Assembly: GCA_039028975.1 (NCBI GenBank)
Contig: JBCCHB010000164.1
Coordinates: forward strand, 1-35,339
Reading direction: 5' to 3'
DNA from: JAHBNG01 sp039028975
GTDB taxonomy: Bacteria > Chloroflexota > Anaerolineae > Caldilineales > Caldilineaceae
Length of the DNA: 35,339 bases
Under the pieces are notes generated by a model. That model searched no databases and was not told where the DNA came from. It saw only the letters and a list, made by a program, of their open reading frames with translations. Both the position numbers and the translations under genes were made by a program. How positions within the stretch are numbered: position 1 is the first letter of the stretch; each line of letters starts with the position of its first letter. This document shows positions 32,701 through 35,339 of this stretch, piece after piece.

Positions 32701-35177
32701 TGGTTGAGCATGTGCCAGACGGTCTGATTCTAATTGACAACAACTGGACACCAAGTCCCGTCACTGGACCAGGTACCGCCACGCGTACCTATACTGTCAC
32801 GCTGGCTCCAGGTGAGCATATCTCTGATACGGTTCTCTTCCAGACTGTGCCCGACATCCAGCCTGGACAGATCTATACCAATATCATCGAGATCGAAAGT
32901 GCCACCAACGCGGCCAATCTCGACGACATAGACTCGGATCCAGATAACAATCCCACCAACGAAATCTTCGTAGAGGATAATCAGCTGCGCGACAACTTCC
33001 GTCTCAATCCGCAGATGTTGGATGAGGATGACCATGACCCGGCTGCGGTGATGACGGCCGCAACAGCGGAGATTACGCTGACCAAGCAGCTGAACACGCC
33101 ACCGACAGTGACAGTCGGTTCAGCCATCTCGTTTACCATCCGCATCACCAACACAGGTAGCGTCACCATTACATCTTTGCCGCTGACTGATACTTTTGAT
33201 GCCGCCTACCTCTCATTCAACGCGGTTGACGACGCGCTGGGCCCCAATCCATCTACCAACATCAATGCTAACAGCGTCTACTGGGCCGATGCCACTGCGT
33301 ATGATACAGATAATGACGGTCAGCTAGGCCCCAATGAGGTGCTGGAGCTCATCGTTGTCTTCGATACCATTGCCGAGACGACTAACGCTGCTGGTGGTGG
33401 TGTGGACTGTAATGAAGCGGCTGGCAGCACCTACAATAAGGCCATGGCCATGGGGATAGATGCTTGTGTCGAAGTCTCCATTGACCCCATTGAACCGAAG
33501 TTGACGCTAGGTGACATCATCTGGCACGACATCGACAACGATGGTCAGCAGGATGCCAACGAACTGGGCATCGATGGCGTGCTTGTCTATCTATGGGAGT
33601 TGGATGGTAGTAACAACCCCATCATCACATCGCTGGTAACAGCGACCACCACAACCACCAATACAGGCGGTGGATCGGTGTCTGGCTTCTACCAGTTTGA
33701 GGTGCCCAGCGGCAAGAGCTATCAAGTGGAAGTGGCCGCCAGCAACTTTGTATCAGGTAGTCAGCTGGAGGGCTTTGTACTGGGGGCCAACCAAGGCAAC
33801 ATCACCGACGATGGCGACCCACACCAGCAGGCAAACAACGTGACCGTCAACGTCGACACGCTGGACTTTGGCTTCTACTGTGAGTTTGACCTGGCACTGG
33901 TCAAGACGCTGGCTGTGGGCCAACCAGCTACCATCGCGCCGGGTGACGATGTAACCTTCACTCTCACTATTCATAACCAAGGAACGGTCACGGCCACCAA
34001 TATTTCCATTGCTGATTACATTCCGGCCGACTTTACGCTCAATGGCGGTAACTGGAGCGGCACGGGGACAGGGCCAGCCACTGTCACCCAAGTGCTGCCC
34101 GGTCCGCTAACCCCCAGTGGCACGGCCAGTGATTCGACCACGATCAACATTGTGCTGACCGCGGGCGCAACCCTTAGTGGCACCTATACCAATACCGCCG
34201 AGATCATCACTTATACAACATCAATAGTTGATAGTAATGGCAACGTCCTGCCCGATGTGGACTCCATACCAGACACGATTGATGGCAACGGGGCCGGTGA
34301 AACGACCAACCTAGTCGATGACGATGTCACGCAGGATGGGAAGAATGGCGGTGATGAGGATGATCACGATCCGGCGGCAGTAACGGTTACAGCAACGCCC
34401 GCCAACCCATCTATTGCCGTCGACAAACAGTTTAACGGTATGGGCGACTACCGCGTGGGCGAGACCATCTCCTTCACTATCCGCATTACCAATACTGGCG
34501 ACGTGGTTGTCACCTCTCTGCCATTGGAGGATCGGTACAGCCATGCCTTCATTACCTACGTCAGTGCCAATCCCGCGCCAAACAGTGAAGTGGATGGTAT
34601 CCTCACCTGGACTGATGTGCTGAGCAGCGTCAACGATATTGACGGACTGGGTTTAGGTGAATCGGTCAATGTGGTCGTCACCTTTACAACTGAGGCAGAC
34701 ACGACGCTGCTGCCCGCCCCAGCACCTTGCACCCGAGCAGGACATGCACCAAACTTGGCTCGTTCAGTTGGTGCCATGGCTGGATTCGATCTCGTGGCGG
34801 AAGATGGAGATGACACATCATGCGATTCGGTCCAAATCCTCAATCCGACTGCAGTTCAACTGGCTGAACGTAGCATCAGTCAGACACCAGAAGGTGTGAT
34901 GGTACGCTGGTCCACCGTCTCCGAGACGGACATCGTTGGCTTCAACATCTGGAAATCGAGCGGCGTAGCGGTGGAGTTGCGCAGTGGCGGTTTGCTCGTG
35001 GCTAGCAACGCAGGTCAGTCTAACGGGGCCAGCTACCAGTGGCTGGATGAAGGCGCAACCCTCAGCCAGGGCGATGCTTATGTTCTAGAGATATTGAGGA
35101 ACAACGGCACAAGTGAACGAACGGTCATTGATGTGATGAGAGATGAGCAGATTTTCTTGCCGCTTGTGTCGAGGTGA
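26787..35177 (+). CDS. giant secreted multi-domain surface protein (lectin-like head, SdrD-like and DUF11-like repeats)
   Basis: 2796 residues, ATG with GAGGAG 9 bases upstream, and a signal peptide with core ILLIISLLLLF. A likely adhesin or sheath component. Domains in order: a LamG/DUF8202-like head (about 65-290, with DLNLWLKGDD and ESYLALKYGITL), DATANVAFHNNVAGLGQDD near 308, an SdrD B-like unit near 482 (FLDNDVDGQRDANEAG), a propeller-like region with VLKRHVGLGP and a repeated 'DIAPDG' blade (about 640-1050), and a second SdrD B-like unit near 1117. About eight DUF11-like repeats follow, starting near 1251, 1424, 1573, 1731, 1926, 2094, 2367 and 2542, many opening [FY]DLAL[RIV]K. A third SdrD-like unit is near 2241 (NDGQQDANELG). 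Six acidic linkers carry D[EQ]DDHD. The end is an FnIII-like unit (VRWSTVSETDIVGFNIWKS) and the tail IFLPLVSR. The Asp-rich motifs suggest calcium-stiffened rods. Confidence 0.92.
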   Translation: MWNRISHLSIGYRGRILLIISLLLLFHCEPAIGIVGQIVESRGFTSSARRVGLGPSIAQAQATGPGGIDTDLNLWLKGDDGTASGALWSDQTNNGNDATQATVSRQPTFSDAAINYNPGINFDGSNDYLQFATDLGLIGAVDHSVFAVTAPDALDTRMILGYRNTGSHKWMLSFSSGNGSKGLGGGGTPTCAGTTARTVVAGEANFVSYVRESTSTGTISLNGGGESSFPCANNSSADTMVLGARITSLNGGRHFFDGPISEVVIYSTALDQASIHRVESYLALKYGITLTGTQSISYTNSVDTIVWDATANVAFHNNVAGLGQDDRSGLNQRISGSTSADGVVVISHDNDFTLPNTDSSRTSLGDGNFLLWGNNGLDATFWISDTAASGVPAGKDRLAREWMVQETGSVGAVSLQINVDNPDMDLPEVLGLLYLLVDSDMDGDFGDESAQKMTAQGGGLYTISDINFISGQRFTFATPNSGIRGFVFLDNDVDGQRDANEAGLENITVTAVDANGVMTSTVTDADGKYIFLPESGIEGSTRITFSLPSVGGATVMAAALMATGDDETLDPTVFGRDNQTSVNFAHVGSGWTVVNAGFTSKERPSTCAAPTVATSCYSSGPGTVDAGLFSFDYSNGPTANTTDAGSDEMGATWANTHSANDGRLYSAAVLKRHVGLGPLANFNGTDTYTVDGVYVTAYSAAGGNFNAGSPGFTLQGVTPANGGSSIDLGTVQRTVDSNGTLDDDYEIRAGRSVDLDAFAKVGTVGFGGADIAPDGALWLVNLNQRQLIRVDTAGLPTDGSAAPSGNVTAYPISDPGCANGDYRPWALNFYGGNGYLGIVCSAETSQNQADLHVHIVSFDLAAPGTYTPEIDFPLNYARETLFTAQFGGNGPRANWLPWTSTWQTVGRAMGWYAYPQPILSDIVFNIDGDMMLGFMDRFGHQTISRNLSAQPLSQRPRTRTILTAGDMGKVCADGAGGWILEGDSPDCSVLDRGGIRIQPVGGINFSAEFFYRDEAGVCIGHVFMRETYGGGLCLGPNGTDVLASVYAPGGEGSGLGGIFGGTTSTLLKQGFRTFTTDQGGMVRGTAMPLPNSLACSAGTSHNMGQLACFCPPPPVEIGNRVWIDYDLDGEQDPDEPPISGVTVELVSGGSVIATAITDARGEYYFSGFSGTDKANAKYNLAIPGSGVSVRIPNADGTQQTPLVGLVLTPVDQGSDDRIDSDATLNGNDAVIPAITAPGTIDHTFDFGFAPDDWDLALRKSVPVQYVAPGSNVVFTIDIFNQGAGPIDNIEIVDYVPANLSVNDASWAPNALTGPGTVTRTLTAGNELPSRGLWPGESVSVDISMAVAGGLTDNTVIINKAEIANMTSLSGSPIVDIDSTPDTTDGEANVKDDIISEDGLNNPGDDEDDHDPAQITVTSQTDIYDLALRKRLAIGQSDVVNEGDDVLFTIELFNQGTSAASAITLVDRYPTGFSLSPNDTNWTDQGATATVDWSGTLQPGQSATVDIILRAGTTLGTVQNYAEIESDDGDDVDSEPEDEESDTNGDTLLDDVISDDGTIDEDDHDVAEVTVRRFDLALRKQLVAGQPTTTVKGADVTYIIDVFNQGSVDAFDISVVDYLTDTLAVSENDANGWVLVDTNQVVKNIPGPLAPNTGERLTITLRISDTAALGPLDNYAEIVTASDLPAGPPAQDMDSAPDTINGNDPLVDDEILNDGTTDQDDHDIASVTIARFDLALIKEYVSDTSRDGNSTDGIIGIGDQVVFRMTVTNQGDVPAYDIRVTDHNPEGIVADDSDPSLNIDNGWSTENMILNHNVLPGPLNPGASTMVEITLRSVGPNSILYPAAGLIGTHTNWAEISSAANLPGGPSVVDEDSVYDEDETNDAGGQPGSLADDATGGDGSGSVPGTDAATDEDDHDPAQITVQNTFDLAVIKYLIHEDGAPNFDVPEVAAGDVITYEYYLENQGTETATSVTLVEHVPDGLILIDNNWTPSPVTGPGTATRTYTVTLAPGEHISDTVLFQTVPDIQPGQIYTNIIEIESATNAANLDDIDSDPDNNPTNEIFVEDNQLRDNFRLNPQMLDEDDHDPAAVMTAATAEITLTKQLNTPPTVTVGSAISFTIRITNTGSVTITSLPLTDTFDAAYLSFNAVDDALGPNPSTNINANSVYWADATAYDTDNDGQLGPNEVLELIVVFDTIAETTNAAGGGVDCNEAAGSTYNKAMAMGIDACVEVSIDPIEPKLTLGDIIWHDIDNDGQQDANELGIDGVLVYLWELDGSNNPIITSLVTATTTTTNTGGGSVSGFYQFEVPSGKSYQVEVAASNFVSGSQLEGFVLGANQGNITDDGDPHQQANNVTVNVDTLDFGFYCEFDLALVKTLAVGQPATIAPGDDVTFTLTIHNQGTVTATNISIADYIPADFTLNGGNWSGTGTGPATVTQVLPGPLTPSGTASDSTTINIVLTAGATLSGTYTNTAEIITYTTSIVDSNGNVLPDVDSIPDTIDGNGAGETTNLVDDDVTQDGKNGGDEDDHDPAAVTVTATPANPSIAVDKQFNGMGDYRVGETISFTIRITNTGDVVVTSLPLEDRYSHAFITYVSANPAPNSEVDGILTWTDVLSSVNDIDGLGLGESVNVVVTFTTEADTTLLPAPAPCTRAGHAPNLARSVGAMAGFDLVAEDGDDTSCDSVQILNPTAVQLAERSISQTPEGVMVRWSTVSETDIVGFNIWKSSGVAVELRSGGLLVASNAGQSNGASYQWLDEGATLSQGDAYVLEILRNNGTSERTVIDVMRDEQIFLPLVSR

Positions 35178-35260
35178 TTCGCTATTAGGGGGCTATTAAT
35201 TGGCGAGTGGCTGCTGGCAAACACCAGCTAGTCACCACCCTCCAGCTACCAAAACTTTGG

Positions 35261-35306
35261 GCTGCGAAAGCTCTGCACTTGTCAGAGCTTTCGCAGCTTT
35301 TTATTT
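35261..35306 (+). terminator. strong rho-independent terminator
   Basis: GCTGCGAAAGCTCTG (35261-35275) pairs perfectly with CAGAGCTTTCGCAGC (35283-35297), a 15-bp stem with a 7-base loop, followed by TTTTTATTT. It lies 84 bases after the stop of the giant surface protein. Confidence 0.92.
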
Positions 35307-35339
35307 GCTGAAGCCAGAATATTTCGCCTTCGCTGATGC

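Overview
The window looks like a chromosomal segment from a Chloroflexota bacterium, probably a filamentous Anaerolineae/Caldilineae-type lineage. This is inferred from gene content, not from a marker gene. Pointers are a giant BTAD-ATPase-TPR regulator, CSLREA/beta-helix and SdrD/DUF11-type surface proteins ending in an aromatic/Ile-x-LP tail, a luciferase-like flavin oxidoreductase, an AAA-ATPase-like/PDDEXK nuclease remnant, and frequent TTG/GTG starts. No rRNA, tRNA, CRISPR array or complete IS was seen.

Layout. Positions 0.2-4.0 kb (minus strand) hold a lipoprotein subtilase with a reelin-like C-terminal domain, a YiaA-type membrane protein, and a small 'RVW' protein of unknown function. 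Positions 4.0-4.65 kb are a long divergent intergenic region with helically phased CGTGATG heptamers and the first of three copies of a CTATACT..GGTCG element. Positions 4.65-8.1 kb (plus) hold a secreted CSLREA/beta-helix protein and an unrecognised protein, separated by a promoter-to-terminator cassette that may be a small RNA or an attenuator. Positions 8.6-10.0 kb (minus) hold an animal-type haem peroxidase and 10.3-11.4 kb a TMEM43-family membrane protein.

Positions 11.6-19.1 kb form a divergent metabolic module. On the minus strand are an LLM-class flavin oxidoreductase and an MFS transporter broken by an apparent 1-base deletion. On the plus strand are a Tat/lipoprotein solute-binding protein, two Dpp/Opp-type permeases and a metal-dependent amidohydrolase, with no ATPase gene. 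Together they look like uptake and catabolism of an unknown peptide-like or amide/lactam compound.

Positions 19.2-20.2 kb (minus) are a small accessory patch: two phage-type genes and the decayed tail of a PDDEXK nuclease gene. Positions 20.4-21.9 kb hold an AraC regulator and an SRPBCC protein separated by a large palindromic repeat. Positions 22.0-25.6 kb hold the BTAD regulator, divergent from a second RVW small protein, followed by an orphan transposase-type helix-turn-helix protein. From 26.8 to 35.2 kb one 2796-residue secreted protein, built of a lectin-like head, a propeller-like region, SdrD-like and DUF11-like repeats with acidic linkers, ends just before a perfect terminator.

The least explained signals are the dispersed CTATACT element and its short transcription units, the phased heptamers, the RVW protein pair, and the shared C-terminal xFLPx tail.
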